Assembly (NCBI GenBank): GCA_030141605.1
Contig: JAQGDQ010000744.1
Location: forward strand, 1 to 64,000
Origin: Tubiluchus corallicola
Taxonomy: Eukaryota > Priapulida > Priapulimorpha > Priapulimorphida > Tubiluchidae
Direction of reading: 5' to 3'
Length of the DNA: 64,000 bases
The position numbers and the translations under genes are program-made. Positions 1 through 11,360 of this stretch are shown one piece after another (position 1 is the first letter of the stretch; the number at the start of each line of letters is the position of its first letter). The notes beneath the pieces are model-generated. The model saw only the letters and a program-made list of their open reading frames with translations. It had not been told where the DNA came from and searched no databases.

Positions 1-167
1 CAATAGCAGACAAATAGTGCCGAAATACCCAAAATTTTGATTAGCGACTCCAATAAAAAGGCTGCCATATCGTCATTGCTTATCGTAGTTTGAAAAAGAC
101 CAAATCAATGTGCTTGTTGTAGTTCAACTTTATAGGAACTCTGCTACAACAGTGTGAACTGTTTCAG

Positions 168-292
168 GTGAACCAACCGTCTGTGAACATGCTGATGATG
201 TTAATATAACATTCTCCAAAAGCAATGAAGCAGCTCATGTCAAGTATACTAAACCAATGCGGCAGACCATAATGGACTTTAAAGCATGCATG
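168..292 (+). CDS. Orphan pentraxin-domain exon 1 on the plus strand (third paralogue fragment)
   Basis: A 125-nt open segment sits between an acceptor (TTTCAG) and a donor (ATG|GTAGGT). It enters in phase 1 and leaves in phase 0, like pentraxin exon 1 at 48,623-48,750 and 9,617-9,738 on the other strand. The peptide starts EPTVCEHADDVNITFS, contains HVKY and ends QTIMDFKACM; the copy at 48.6 kb has HLKY and QTIMDFTACM. The Cys near the end should be one half of the conserved pentraxin disulfide. I found no matching exons 2-4 on this strand in the rest of the window. It is therefore either the only visible exon of an inverted gene copy or a relic. Identity as a pentraxin exon is well supported; whether it is expressed is unknown. 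Confidence 0.6.
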
Positions 293-1053
293 GTAGGTGC
301 AGTAGTTTAAACTGTATTTATTAGTGGAACAATTAACTGAATGGATACATACGTGATCATTAACAATTATGTAACAGCACTAAGCGATCAGCTAACAGGT
401 TTAAATGGTATGTATATTTTATTTAGGCATGTTTGTGTGTCCACTTGCCTGCCCAGTATCATGCTGTGAAAATGGCTTTCATTGTTGTTTTTACGTACAT
501 TACTCTAATCGATTGAATTCTCCAATTGAGCAGTCATTATCCAGATATCTACTGGGATTATCTGTGTGATTGCTGCCATTGTTTGTGGCAATATAAATTG
601 TAGTGGTTGTTAACAGTAGTATGCTGTAGCAGTCAAAATCATACACTTTTGTATGTGAAGCTAACGTGCCTTAAAATTTGTGCCCGTTGTTACAGAATAA
701 GTTGTACATGTATTGTGTAATGTTATTCAGCTGTTAAACAAAACATAACTTTTCCGTTCGAAAAGTTATAGCAATAATAATTTAATCGTTGCCCTCTTCA
801 TGGCAAGATAGTCGTTGGTGATAATTTGGGAATCATTTGGACAAGATCCATGCATGTTCTAGCGTGCATTAATGTCCGTCTATATACTGTTGAAAAATAG
901 CTGCTTACGTGATAGGCGCTATAGCTGGTAGCTAACAAACTGTGATAGGCAGCAATCATATCGCTGATTATAGCATTTTCTCTCTCTCTCTCTCTCTCCC
1001 TCCCCCCTCCCCCCTCCCTCCCCCTCCCTCTCCCTCCACCTCCCTCTCTGTGC

Positions 1054-1131
<78 letters not shown>

Positions 1132-2246
1132 TCTCTTTCTCTCTCTCTCTCTCTCCCTCTCCCTCTCCCCTCCTCCTTCCCCTCCCGCAACCCCCTCCCC
1201 CCTGAGTGGGAGTTTGATAAGACAGATTCTGGTTCCACCTGTCCTAATAATTATATATCAAAACAGTAAAATAAACATCTTGACATCTCTTCTTGACAAA
1301 GCCTTTGCACAAAAGTCAAATACATACCTTTGCATACTCCGTCAGGCAACTTTATTGATCGTGGAGGAAGTTGGCCATGCCCACTTTTGTGCAACTGATC
1401 CATTACTGTAGCATTTGCACCTGCTGTTCCTTTACTTAAAACTATAAATATAGATAACAGTTGATGTCAGAAATAATGCACAAGACAGAGCAGTGAATTG
1501 GCAGCATTCTTCGATGAGAATGGAATACCTAAGTTGTCACAAAGTGCGGTTAGGCACAAAGTTAAGTAACACCATAAAAATGGATACGAAACCACCTCAA
1601 AAACTGCTTCTGGGCTATTTAACCTTATTCAGTATGATGCATAAACATCTAAACATAACCAAGACAACCCACTGCTGCTGATTTAGGATCTGGTTTTAGA
1701 AGATTTACATTGTCAGTAGTTCTAAGATAAATTCCCATCCTGTTACAACCATCAACATACTACGTAAGCTCTGGCATTCAATGCGGGATGCACGCTTGCA
1801 CTGCACCTAATCGTATAAGAAATAAAAAACCAGAACATAGCACTGTAATCGCTTCTTACCAGTATCCCAAGCAACCACATAGGAATAATGTCAAACTTCA
1901 AGAGTCTCACTAAAAACTTTTCTCATCAAAATCATATATAACTTCAAAAAGTCTATTGGTTTAGTTTTTTGCACTTCACAGTTGGCTTACTCAGCTAATA
2001 AAATTATTAACAAGAGGATTTTGACATGTAAATAAAGAACAAATTTACAAGAAATTATTTATTTAAATAACTTCAAGGTTCAATTAAAGATAAAACAAAG
2101 ACACAATTAATAAATTTAGTTTTGAAATTAAAATTTGAAAGAAAAGGAAGAAACATGGATGAGTCAGAACTGAGCCAGAATATGAACCAGTGACCTTCAA
2201 GTAACACAATAACCATAATTAACACTATATGAGAACTTTTGCTTAC
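293..2246. other. Non-coding stretch with no recognised gene
   Basis: Apart from the CT-rich microsatellite at 966-1200, I see no exon, element end or conserved motif here. The open frames inside the CT tract are low-complexity Ser/Leu or Arg/Glu runs and are not credible proteins. If gene B continues to the left, this is its intron or 3' region. Confidence 0.5.
966..1200. repeat. (CT)n pyrimidine-rich microsatellite
   Basis: About 235 bases are almost pure C and T, with a long uninterrupted CT-dinucleotide core around 1,058-1,126 flanked by C-rich imperfect runs. The all-pyrimidine strand and mirror symmetry could allow triplex (H-DNA) formation. Confidence 0.95.
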
Positions 2247-2399
2247 CAATGTCTGCAAAGTCAATAGTTTTTGTGTAAAACCTGATGTCACTAACAACGC
2301 CGACAAAACTTTCAGAGCTTTTAAACCCACCCTTTTGCTCGTGTTGATATTGTCCGAAGTAGAGGGAACCGCCAGCAGGTATTGGCTCTGTTCCTACCT
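2247..2399 (-). CDS. Gene B pentraxin domain, exon 4
   Basis: A 153-nt exon bounded by acceptor AAGGCAG and donor G|GTAAGC, in phase 2 and out phase 1. It contains GGSLYFGQYQHEQKGGF and SFVGVVSDIRFYTKTIDF, the C-terminal strand block of a pentraxin (GQxQxxxGGxF followed by a G-x-(hydrophobic)-x-D-(hydrophobic) strand). It aligns without gaps in the core with exons at 57,911-58,075 and 45,210-45,383. It is the last gene B exon seen before the left edge; the phase-1 end allows further phase-1 EGF exons outside the window. Confidence 0.82.
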
Positions 2400-2721
2400 C
2401 TGCCTTACCTTACAGGACAAGAGGATAAGAATTAGTTCCAATGCAATAAACAGTTACACTTTGAACGAATAATATTTTATTGACTTAAAAATGCAGAGAA
2501 TACCATACACTATTTGTAGTAATAAAAATGAAACGAAGGATACTATGTATCAAAACAAATTTATAGATTTTTTAATATGCTTAACATTATACACAGTTTT
2601 AGTCGAATTTTCTAGTCATTGTCACGCCAACATTTAGGCACTCAATCTTATTAAAAACAGATACTTTCAGATGCCTTATAACTCAACATAATTAGGGAAC
2701 TTAGCAAAAAAAACGGTCGAA

Positions 2722-3713
2722 TAGTGATGGGCAATTAACAGATTAATCGAAGTAATCGAGATTACAACCAAATCGATATAATCGGTGATTGAATAGTAGT
2801 AATTCAGTTAATCCAGATTAATCAAGAGCAAAATATATGTGTTACACACTGTCTACAATGCAGTGTTTTAGCACAAATAAACGGAATCCATACATTTTCT
2901 TCATATTTCTCACCTTAAACTTGCACAACTGCAAACTAAAGTACAGTCATATCTCGGTTTTCGAATGTCTCAGTACTCGCACAAATCGGTTTTCGACCAG
3001 AAAATTCGAGTTGAAATTGTCTCCGTTCTGGACCAGAATTTCGGTACTCGAACAACTGCCAAGCACGTGATGAACACATGTGCAACGAGCCGAGTAGAGC
3101 CAAGCGTAACCGACCGCGCCCGAGAGTAGTCACACATGTGTTTCTGCTCTTGCCTATGTATGCCATCACACTGCTACCAACACGTAAGGTTTTTTCATGC
3201 AGGAATAATTATGTTTTTCTTTCTAAGGAATTCTATTATGTTTGTCTTATGAATAATATCACATCTACTGTTTGAATAAGCATTTTTGCATTATTATAAT
3301 TCGTTTTAGTAATACTTTACAGTTCATTTGGCACATGAGAACGGATTATTTGCTTTTACATTATTTCTTATGGAAATAAATGATTCAGTACTGAACCAAA
3401 TTGGTTTTCAAACACTTTTTAGGAACGAATTATGGTCGAAAACCGAGGTATGACTGTATTGCAAACTGGAAACTTCAAATTCGCTTTCCTAGTTATTGAA
3501 TATGCATGTCTATAGAAATAGCCTACAAGGACGAAAATAGCAGATAGCAGCAAAAGCCATGAAGAAGTTTGCAGACTGCATTTCAGTACTGCAATGTCTG
3601 GAAACTATGGATAAAACACAAAAATTGCCGCAAAAGATTACAAGGCTGTCGATATTGAACTACAAAAACAAGATTATAATTGAATTACAAAATTTCTAAA
3701 TCGCCCATCACTA
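2722..3713. mobile_element. hAT-like non-autonomous element, interrupted by a pogo-like MITE
   Basis: The ends are inverted: TAGTGATGGGCAATT at the left and the complement of TAGTGATGGGCGATTT at the right. Flanking 8-mers CGGTCGAA and CACTCGAA agree at 6 of 8 positions, consistent with an aged 8-bp hAT target duplication. The interior has ATCGA-rich sequence and no coding frame. The segment 2,944-3,456 is a younger insertion. Confidence 0.6.
2944..3456. mobile_element. Tc1/mariner (pogo/Tigger-like) MITE
   Basis: The terminal inverted repeat is CAGTCATATCTCGGTTTTCG on the left and the complement of CAGTCATACCTCGGTTTTCG on the right, and the element is flanked by TA on both sides (2,942-2,943 and 3,457-3,458). 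About 513 bp with no transposase frame, so non-autonomous. It lies inside the older hAT-like element. Confidence 0.8.
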
Positions 3714-4034
3714 CACTCGAAAATTTAATCTTACTGACTGTTCAATTCACCCCATTACGATTACAATCGACAAGAAGTAAGAGCAGCTTAATATCTTTAC
3801 ATTTTAATGACTTTTAACCACCCCTGCCAGTGTAATTATCCACTGATCAGTGTTCGCTGATACTGAGAAAAGTGACTCTGACTGGCATTGTTTTTGAATG
3901 CAAATGTGAACAGGCAGTATAAATCAACACAACAAATTGAATATCCAGTACAACACATTGAATGTACATTTCAATGACCATCAGGCCTGCAGTCAACCAA
4001 ATGCCACACTAATATTTACTACTAAAACAAAATA

Positions 4035-4765
4035 CAGCAAGTCCTCGCTTAACGACTAATCCCGTTTAGCGATGTTTTGTTTTAACGGCGCTGAAGATTA
4101 CACACCTTTTTTCACTTAACTTTTCGTTTTAACGACAATTCTTTTACATTGCTCAAAGCCAATTTTCATTTTATCAATAACTTTTTTACCTAATTCGATG
4201 CACTAAAACAGCACAAATAGCATTATTTTATTCTAAAAATTCACTACTACGTAAACACTACAATTGTTATACAAGTACATATGTTTTTGCTTTCCGACTG
4301 ACCACTAAATGCTAGCCTGCTTAGCCGTTTGAATCAAGCCAGACCTGGACCAAACTTTATGCCAAGGAATGTTGCCTGCAAAGTGTTGCTATAGCAACCA
4401 GACTAAGAATCTAGATAAAATTCCCAAGATCGTCCCAAAGCTTGGCTTTGTCTCTGCTGCAGTGTTTATTGTTTAACCGCTGCCTAAACTTAAATGTCAA
4501 TAAAAAAGAAATCGCTAGTGAGATAAGTAATATATATAAAATAGGTGGTTTCAAGCAAGCAGAAAGAAATTAATCAGTAGAAACACGAGCAAAACTCTTG
4601 AAACATTTAATCTATATGTTTTAAGCAGCATTGATTTTTGCCTGTAGAATGTATCCCAATTCTTTTACATTCCTTTCTATGGAAGTGTTGGCTTCGTTTA
4701 ACAACATTTCGCTTAACGTTGCGTTTCGCTGGAACACATTAGCGTCATTAAGCGAGGACATACTG
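4035..4765. mobile_element. TA-flanked mariner-type MITE
   Basis: Inverted ends read CAGCAAGTCCTCGCTTAACG and, complemented from the right, CAGTATGTCCTCGCTTAATG. TA dinucleotides flank both ends (4,033-4,034; 4,766-4,767). Secondary stretches of the same CGCTTAACG motif occur inside, suggesting an extended or subterminal repeat. The 77-residue frame inside looks incidental. Confidence 0.75.
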
Positions 4766-5198
4766 TAAATGTTTAAGACTTCATTGCGAATAAAACCAAA
4801 ATAAGTAAGTATGACAAACCAAAAATCAACCAGATAAGTGAAAAATAGTAACAAATGAATTGAATCTGAACTCCTTGTTATATATTCTACAGCAAAATAA
4901 GTTTTTTCGGGCTTCCTTTCCTTGTCAAAAAATATTTTAAGGTCAACTAAAACCTAACTTGTTTCAAAAAGAACATTAATTTTCCTAGAAATGATTTGTA
5001 AAATTATATTTCTCTGGATCTGTATACTTTGATTTTCCTGCTGTAACCTAGGCTGCCTTCAATGGCCATAGTGGAAATATTGTCCTTGTTTGGTTGTGAC
5101 TGGTAAAAAAATGCAGTTATAATTTTAATTAAAAGTTTAAGATAAATTCACTATTGTACTGACTTGACTAATTGTTTCCAATTACTAACTAATAATAC

Positions 5199-5332
5199 CT
5201 GCTGAGCGCTGATCAAGAAAAATACTAATGTTAGCTGAGTTCCGAGCAAAGCAAATGTGATGAAAGTTACCATCGAATACAGGCGGTATTGTAGTTTCTT
5301 GCATATTGTCTACTATTGGATCTTTGAGAGTG
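5199..5332 (-). CDS. Gene B pentraxin domain, exon 3 (signature exon)
   Basis: A 134-nt exon with acceptor TTTTTCAG and donor CAG|GTATTA, in phase 2, out phase 1. It encodes PPVFDGNFHHICFARNSANI followed by a strand and DQRSA. This is the position of the pentraxin signature H-x-C-x-[ST]-W-x-[ST]; here it reads HICFARNS, so the Cys of the domain disulfide is kept but the Trp is Arg. The exon has the same length as its counterpart at 58,451-58,584. Confidence 0.82.
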
Positions 5333-5522
5333 CTGAAAAATATGCAAAAAATTATTTCACTAAACATGCAATAAGATCTGAAAATGCCAGAGCTGTGTCT
5401 ACATTCAGACAATCTTGATGGCAAAAGACTTAAAATTTTACAATTTGTACCAAGCGAATCATAGATTTTATAAACAAAAGTTTCTTTTCATATAAAGATT
5501 ATTTCAATGACCCACAGGACAA

Positions 5523-6268
5523 TTAACTCCTTCAGGACCGTAAGCATTTGTTGCATTTTGTATGGGTTCATGAAAAACTGCTCTCGCTAAGCCGTGATTA
5601 TGTTATATTTGATAATTTTTATAGGTTTCTACTCCTTACACAATGAATTTTCGTTCAAAATAATATATGAAATGCATCTGCTTACCTTAGACAAATTAGA
5701 AATCGATTTTTGAACAAAAAAATGAAAAAAGTTTTCAGTAACTGCAGTGTTTGCACTGTAACAATGTACAGTATCATTCGTGCGAAATCATCTAATGCAG
5801 AAAATTTCAACTATCCAACCTCAAGTCTACTCTATTTTTAACAAGAAAATCCCGTTAAAAGATAAAACGAATTTAATTTGTCCTTGGCTGAAAGGATGGC
5901 TTTTTCTGGAACTCTGTGCAGCAGAGGGTTCTCTTGGGCTGTAGCAAGCAGGCGATCAATAGAATAGCGTGTACAAGCAAGTGTACACCAGACATAGCTA
6001 TTCAATGGGCTAATCCGGAATGCCTAAAAAGGAGTGGGCTTCTTAATTTTATCCAACTAAACAACTTATAAATGTTTAAAGAAAGAGCATGAACGAATAA
6101 CCAAGGTTCGCCTGAACAGAATACTACCAAGTTTGTAATCATTTAGTTATGTCTGTGCTCATACAGTTGTGGAAAAGTCATAGGTATGTCATAGTTATGT
6201 CTGTGCTCATACAGTAGCGGAAAAGTCTCATAAGACCTATTTTGAATGATGTGGACTAAAGGAGTTAA
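5523..6268. mobile_element. TTAA-flanked piggyBac-like miniature element
   Basis: The element starts TTAACTCCTTCAGGACCG and ends with AAAGGAGTTAA, giving inverted ends flanked by TTAA, the piggyBac target. About 746 bp without a transposase frame. Its interior matches, in reverse orientation, the elements at 39,596-40,484 and (internally deleted) 36,467-36,838, which shows it is a dispersed family rather than unique intron sequence. Confidence 0.65.
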
Positions 6269-6696
6269 GTCGTCATTTATTAACCCAGTAGACTTAACAT
6301 TCAGGATCACTTTGCATTAGTATATCTCTAAAATGCTTATCTAATGTTTAACATACCAAAGCATTATATCCAATATTGTGTTTTTAGCCTGTGCAGACCT
6401 GGTATACTGTCTGACTTAATGTGAAGTTCAAAAGTAAAAGAAAACGGAAAACTAAGAAGAAATGTTTATACATTTGAACGTATAATTATAAATTATAATT
6501 AACGTATAATTTTATCATACAGATTACAATAAAAGAAATGCCTTTCAGACAACATTTTTTTAACTCACTAAAAGGACGCTCCCTACATTTCTAGACAGTA
6601 GGGAAAACTATTGTGGCATTTTTCCGAATGTGCAAATGAGGTTTCAGAGAAAAAAGCCTTAAATTTTTCAGCAAAAAATTTTCTCATAGTCTACAG

Positions 6697-6745
6697 TTAT
6701 ATGCACGTCGATCAATAGCACGACTATTGATCGACGTGCATATAA
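6697..6745. repeat. Perfect 22-bp inverted repeat (hairpin)
   Basis: Left arm 6,697-6,718 and right arm 6,724-6,745 are exact reverse complements (core CACGTCGATCAATAG) separated by 5 bases. A second weaker pair, CACCTTTAT near 6,759 and ATAAAGGTG near 6,885, lies outside it, so this may be the centre of a fold-back element. Confidence 0.9.
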
Positions 6746-7078
6746 GTTTCATGCAATCAAGCACCTTTATTCTACATGTAACTACCCAAACTTTAGTGGC
6801 TAGCAGATTACTTGCAGGTTGATTTAATTCGCAGGAGTACTCGGCACACCTATTATTCATACAGCCTACACGCACAGTTTAAATAAAGGTGCATACAGTA
6901 GTATCGTAGTGCTCTGTATACTGAGTTTGTTACTATAAATTTGCTGTTCCTTACAGGTTTGTAAAATCAAAACTGATTACTATAAGCTTATTTGCTATAA
7001 ATAGATAAATACTATAATAAGAAACGTTTTTATTAATAGATAAATCATTACTCAGCAATAACCGCTCTGTTCAGTGTT

Positions 7079-7158
7079 CACAATGCTCAGCTTGCTGGGG
7101 GCCACTGGCTGTCTACTCCACAATGCTCAGCTTGCTGGGGGCCACTGGCTGTCTACTG
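7079..7158. repeat. 40-bp tandem duplication
   Basis: Two adjacent copies of a 40-bp unit (7,079-7,118 and 7,119-7,158; core GCTTGCTGGGGGCCACTGGC). They differ only at the last base, so the duplication is recent. It lies in the gene B intron between pentraxin exons 2 and 3. Confidence 0.9.
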
Positions 7159-7618
7159 TACTGCGGTTGTTAATTCCTGACGTGACGTCACAGGTCTCAG
7201 TGTCATAACGGGCGACAATATGTGTGACAGTACCAACTTAATTTAAGTTACCATATCACATGAAAGCATGCATCAAAACTGTTTTAAAAATTAGAAAATA
7301 TGTAATTGCACCTATTATTATAAAAGAAAATAACATAAAAAAATAGTGTCATAGGACCTTTAATGTTCAGAACCATACTGCATTAGTATATCTCTAAAAT
7401 GCTTATCAAACGTCTAACATAACAGAGCATTATATCCAATACTGTGTTTTTTCCATATTTAGCACTAAATTATTGGCCAGAGTGCATAACATAAAATACT
7501 TTTTCCATATTTTTCTAACAGACTAGACAATCAGATTTCTACAATTTTAGTATGTCAGATTAGTACATAATAACTTACAAGTTTTTCTACCATTTAGTGC
7601 AGACTGTGCAAAACTTAC

Positions 7619-7767
7619 AAATTCTTAAAGTTTAGCTCCACCTCATAGGAATAAAACCATGATGTCTTTAGGCTAAATTCGTTAACATCACTTCGAGTCC
7701 CAGTGGAGTAAGAAAAGAGGGTCATAGGCGTATGTCCAGGAATTGGCCATGTGGTAACCTTGACCCA
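7619..7767 (-). CDS. Gene B pentraxin domain, exon 2
   Basis: A 149-nt exon with acceptor TTTTTCAG and donor TTT|GTAAGT, in phase 0, out phase 2. The peptide begins WVKVTTWPIPG, then MTLFSYSTGTRSDVNEFSL. The copy at 47,431-47,579 has exactly the same length and reads FTLLSYTTGTKEGLNELSL. The pattern (hydrophobic)-SY-x-TG-T followed by NE-(hydrophobic) is the typical pentraxin 'FSYAT...NEI' block. Confidence 0.82.
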
Positions 7768-8456
7768 CTGAAAAAGCAAACTTCAAATTACAAGATCTGG
7801 GTCAATGGCAAATACCATGCTTTTTTGGTGTTTCAGGGGTTAACTGGATAAGTCCTGCATCCACACGGTGTCCAATTCTTAAATGGTTATCCCTGCAAAG
7901 ATGCCAGACAACACAAGGGATAATTTTGTGTTGCAAATTTTTACAGCAAGAAAAATAAAAAATTGAAAATTTTTCAGGTAACACAATCTTTTTCATTCAG
8001 AAGTAAAATGATATCTAATGATTCCAAGCCAATCCAATAAAAAGTTCTAAAATTGCATGAGTTAAAATAGGAATACAGTTAAATGTGCAAATTCGGTCAT
8101 AAGTAACATTTTGAGATCTGGGCATCTAGAACTCAACCACCTGAGAAATTATTTTATATAGTCATTATCAATTTTCACAAAGACAATCGTTTGATGAAAC
8201 AAAACAGATGAATAAGATCACAAATATTAATGGACCAAGTGAATGTCAAAAAGAAGTGCGAAAAAATCATTACTAAACTTGGATTTGAACAAGGAACCTT
8301 TGGTTCACAAATTTAAGTATATATATATAATACATATATATATATATTAATACTTTATTGTAATAAAACATACACAAACTGCACAATGATAAAATCACAA
8401 AATATGTAAATAATTGCATATGTTCAGTCTTTGTTCAGCCAGATTGTTAGTAAATA

Positions 8457-8787
8457 CAGTGTTCCCTGGCTACTTTGCGGTTCGTTTATCGCGGACTCGC
8501 TGTTTCGCGGGTTTTTCCGCTACCCCGTCTAAAGTCTTTTTGCACATGCGTAGTACGTATTGTACAGTAATGTATGCACCAAATACAAAATGTAGTACTT
8601 GCGCCCGCTTAAGATGCTACTTGCTGACATGAGATTGTACACAACACACGATTGGTTGATTGATGGAGACTTATAAAGACTTAAAATGCATAACTACTGA
8701 AATAAGTATTGCATCCCTACTTCGCGGAAATTCACTTGTCGCGGGTGGGCCTGGAACAAAACATCCGCGATAAGTGAGGGAACACTG
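8457..8787. mobile_element. pogo/Tigger-like MITE
   Basis: The left end starts CAGTGTTCCCTGGCTACTTT and the right end complements to CAGTGTTCCCTCACTTATCG. TA flanks both ends (8,455-8,456; 8,788-8,789). Internal 'TATCGCGG' and 'TTTCGCGG' repeats are typical of Tigger-derived short elements. 331 bp, non-coding. Confidence 0.8.
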
Positions 8788-9339
8788 TACATGATTAAAA
8801 ACATTGATGACGCGATGTTAGTAAATACTTAAAAAGTTTACAATTCAGATTTTTTTACACACAGTTAAAAATACTTTTAGCTTAAGTTTATGTATAAAAC
8901 ACAAGTTTATAAAGAAAGTTATACATTCACATTTATATTTACATATGTATAATTTTACATGATTAAAGACTATAACTACAGTTGGCTGATTGGTTTTTTG
9001 TTTTAGTTCGTCAGTCGCTAAATTGTCAAATAAAAATATAGTATTTTAAATTACCAGCAATATACCAGGATAGTCTCTCATGATTAGTTTATCATTTTTT
9101 TACAGGCCGGTATTGAATAATTTGTTAGCAAAGTATCTTTTAATTTTTTTTAAGCTTCTCAGGCTAGTTGATGATTTGAGTTTCAGTAGGGCTATATTCT
9201 AAAAATTGACTGCTGTTTTTGAAAGTGATTCATTGAAGTACTAAATAGATCTTTGAAGAGCATAAACGTGCATATACTATTACTATTACTATTACAGCTA
9301 CTATTACTATTTACAAGGTTTTCTTTTCTACATTATCAA

Positions 9340-9412
9340 GTCTTTTATTATATATATTATATAATGTATTTAATTATATAATATATAATATATTACATTA
9401 TATAATGTTCAT
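9340..9412. repeat. AT-only palindromic tract
   Basis: About 70 bases are almost entirely A and T, with TATAATGTATTTAATTATAT and overlapping palindromes. Simple-sequence DNA in an intron; no gene signal. Confidence 0.7.
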
Positions 9413-9616
9413 GTGATAATTTAGATCTAGTATAACAGTCGTATTTATTACTGTATTTACCGTATCTATTTGATATTACACCACCATATTTTTCTGTAGA
9501 AATCGTCTCCTTAACATTTGCCACTTCTTAAATATTATAAATTCCTACTTGCTAACTTCTTTTTTGTAAGTTTATTTTAATTTTGTATTTAATTTACTGC
9601 TTAATTGTTCTAATAC

Positions 9617-9738
9617 CATGCATATTGAGAAATCCACCAGTTCTGGAATAGCCTTCCTATATGTAAGATGCATTGAATCACTTTGTTTGGGAAAATTCAC
9701 TGTTGTTCCGCTAAGCAAATCGCATTCACGAAATTCTT
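9617..9738 (-). CDS. Gene B pentraxin domain, exon 1
   Basis: A 122-nt exon with acceptor TTGCAG and donor ATG|GTATTA, in phase 1, out phase 0. It reads EFRECDLLSGTTVNFP, then MHLTYRKAIPELVDFSICM. The 'TVNFP' strand and the terminal Cys match the start of a pentraxin fold. Homologous exons are at 48,623-48,750 (VTFPNN...DFTACM) and on the plus strand at 168-292. The preceding exon is the Cys-linker at 9,993-10,118. Confidence 0.82.
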
Positions 9739-9992
9739 CTGCAAGAAAAAGCCAAAAAATTCCATGTAACATAATAAGAAATATCATAAATAGCTTTAAC
9801 CCACATCCATGGCAAATGTTCAACAAGATAGAGCACGTACAGCAATTTTGCAGCTGTTTTTTTATGGCATCCACAACAACGAAAGCGATAACAGTGCATG
9901 ACCACTTGGACCCAATTAATCATCCTGCTATCCAGAACTAAATTTCATCTTGCAGTATGTGAAACTTTATAAAAAAATAAAATAAAGCTTAC

Positions 9993-10118
9993 CTGTGGTA
10001 CAGTCAACTTCTTGAATTATGTTCCACTGATATTGAGTTGCAATTTCATCAGCTGTGCTACTGTAGATGGAGCCACATGTTCCCTTATTTTTACAATGAC
10101 TAGCCTCCCACGTGTGCT
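9993..10118 (-). CDS. Gene B Cys-pair linker exon between EGF and pentraxin
   Basis: A 126-nt open exon (acceptor TTCCTAG, donor CAG|GTAAGC, phase 1 to 1). It encodes HTWEASHCKNKGTCGS..., then QWNIIQEVDCTTG. It sits between the EGF exon at 11.3 kb and pentraxin exon 1, exactly as the exon at 53,052-53,150 does in gene A. The two share the start EH(T/S)(W/Y)EAS, a C-x(3-5)-C pair, a W about mid-way and an ending (D)CxTG. I do not recognise the domain by name; three Cys suggest a small disulfide-linked hinge. Support comes from conserved position, phases and these residues rather than a known family. Confidence 0.7.
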
Positions 10119-11246
10119 CTAGGAATAATATTACAGGAGATTAGATAAGATGGCACAGGATTACATTAGCAATGAATTTTAATAGACACTGGACATTGGA
10201 CACTGGATATTAGCTTAGAAATCTGACAAAGAGATAGCGTAGCCAAAAATATGCTCTTAATGCTCATTTTAAATTTTTTTAACATTCATAAATCCAGCCT
10301 ATCTCTGTCATTTTTCAATTTCAAACACGTTTGAAATAAAAACAAAATACATGCACATCTTGACAGAGTTCTTCACACACGTCCCACAAGAATAGGTACC
10401 GGAAAATATCACTTCTCGTGACATACTCTGTCAGAACTTCAAAGAAAAAACATTTAACAAGAAATCTGTTTCATTTCTTACTGGCTAACTGATTTCTCCC
10501 AGCAATGTTTTGCATCATGAACTGTTCACATTGAAAAAAGTCAAATTCATGTTAGTTCATGCTGTGAATATGTTTAGTGAACATTTTTCACCAATTGCAT
10601 CTATGGCTATTTAAATCTAAATAAGCAGAAGCGATATTATGATCTACCGAATATGCCTTTTCACAGTTCCATGGACTGGCGATCATCGTGAATATCTTAA
10701 TACCTTAACATTCTTGTTGCCAAATGGACAGTACATTCGCACTTACTGAAACCAGTCAAATCAAATTTGAACTAGTAAGCCTTTTCACAGTTCCAGCAAT
10801 TAACGATGATCACGAGAAAGTCAAAGGTTAAGTGAACCAAACAATGCATTTGCATACACTTGACAAAGCCTTGCAGCCCTTGCAATCCTATTGCAATAGC
10901 AACAGATTTAACAGCTAGCTGGAACCTTACCTAGTTCATTTTTTTGTTCCCAAGCAAGATCCTGCTAGTAAATCACTCCGTGCACAGACTAATACATAAT
11001 TAAATAAAATCCACATAAAACAGTCGAAGTTACTGAACTGATGTGGCAGACAGCTGTGCTTTACTCACACATCACATGACGGTTGTAGTGAAGAAGTTTT
11101 TTTGGGGTTCACTTCGCCTTTAACTTATAGCAACTGCACATGCGCATAACAAAACTGTGAAAAGGCTTATTAACACAGGATGAACTAAGGGACTGACTGA
11201 CACAAGTTATTGATAAAAATGATGATGAAGTGGAGTTAAAATTTAC

Positions 11247-11360
11247 CTAATTCACACAGATCACCAGCAAAACCTGACGGACATTTACACTTGATGCAAT
11301 CCGTGCCTATAGCACAGGAGCCACCATTCAAACATGGATTTACACTGCAATTATAAACAC
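11247..11360 (-). CDS. Gene B EGF-like exon preceding the pentraxin
   Basis: A 114-nt exon (acceptor TTTTCAG, donor G|GTAAAT, phase 1 to 1) coding one EGF-like domain: NCSVNPCLNGGSC, then KCKCPSGFAGDLCE. The domain has the six core Cys plus an extra Cys pair position (TDCIKC) in place of the usual aromatic spacing. The gene A exon at 53,478-53,591 has the same 114-nt length and the same extra Cys (PDCFKC). Together with the linker and pentraxin exons it forms a duplicated cassette. Confidence 0.85.

Larger units (their letters stand above)
6297..7452. repeat. Pair of diverged direct repeats (about 90 bp)
   Basis: The segments 6,297-6,390 and 7,363-7,452 share long stretches including GCATTAGTATATCTCTAAAA and the downstream GCATTATATCCAATA. 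They lie in the same orientation about 1.07 kb apart and bracket the hairpin at 6.7 kb and the 40-bp duplication at 7.1 kb. No coding content was recognised between them. Confidence 0.6.

Noticed and set aside
798-1238. 146-residue Arg/Glu-rich frame and the opposite Ser/Leu-rich frame
   Set aside because: Both are translations of the (CT)n microsatellite; no other coding evidence.
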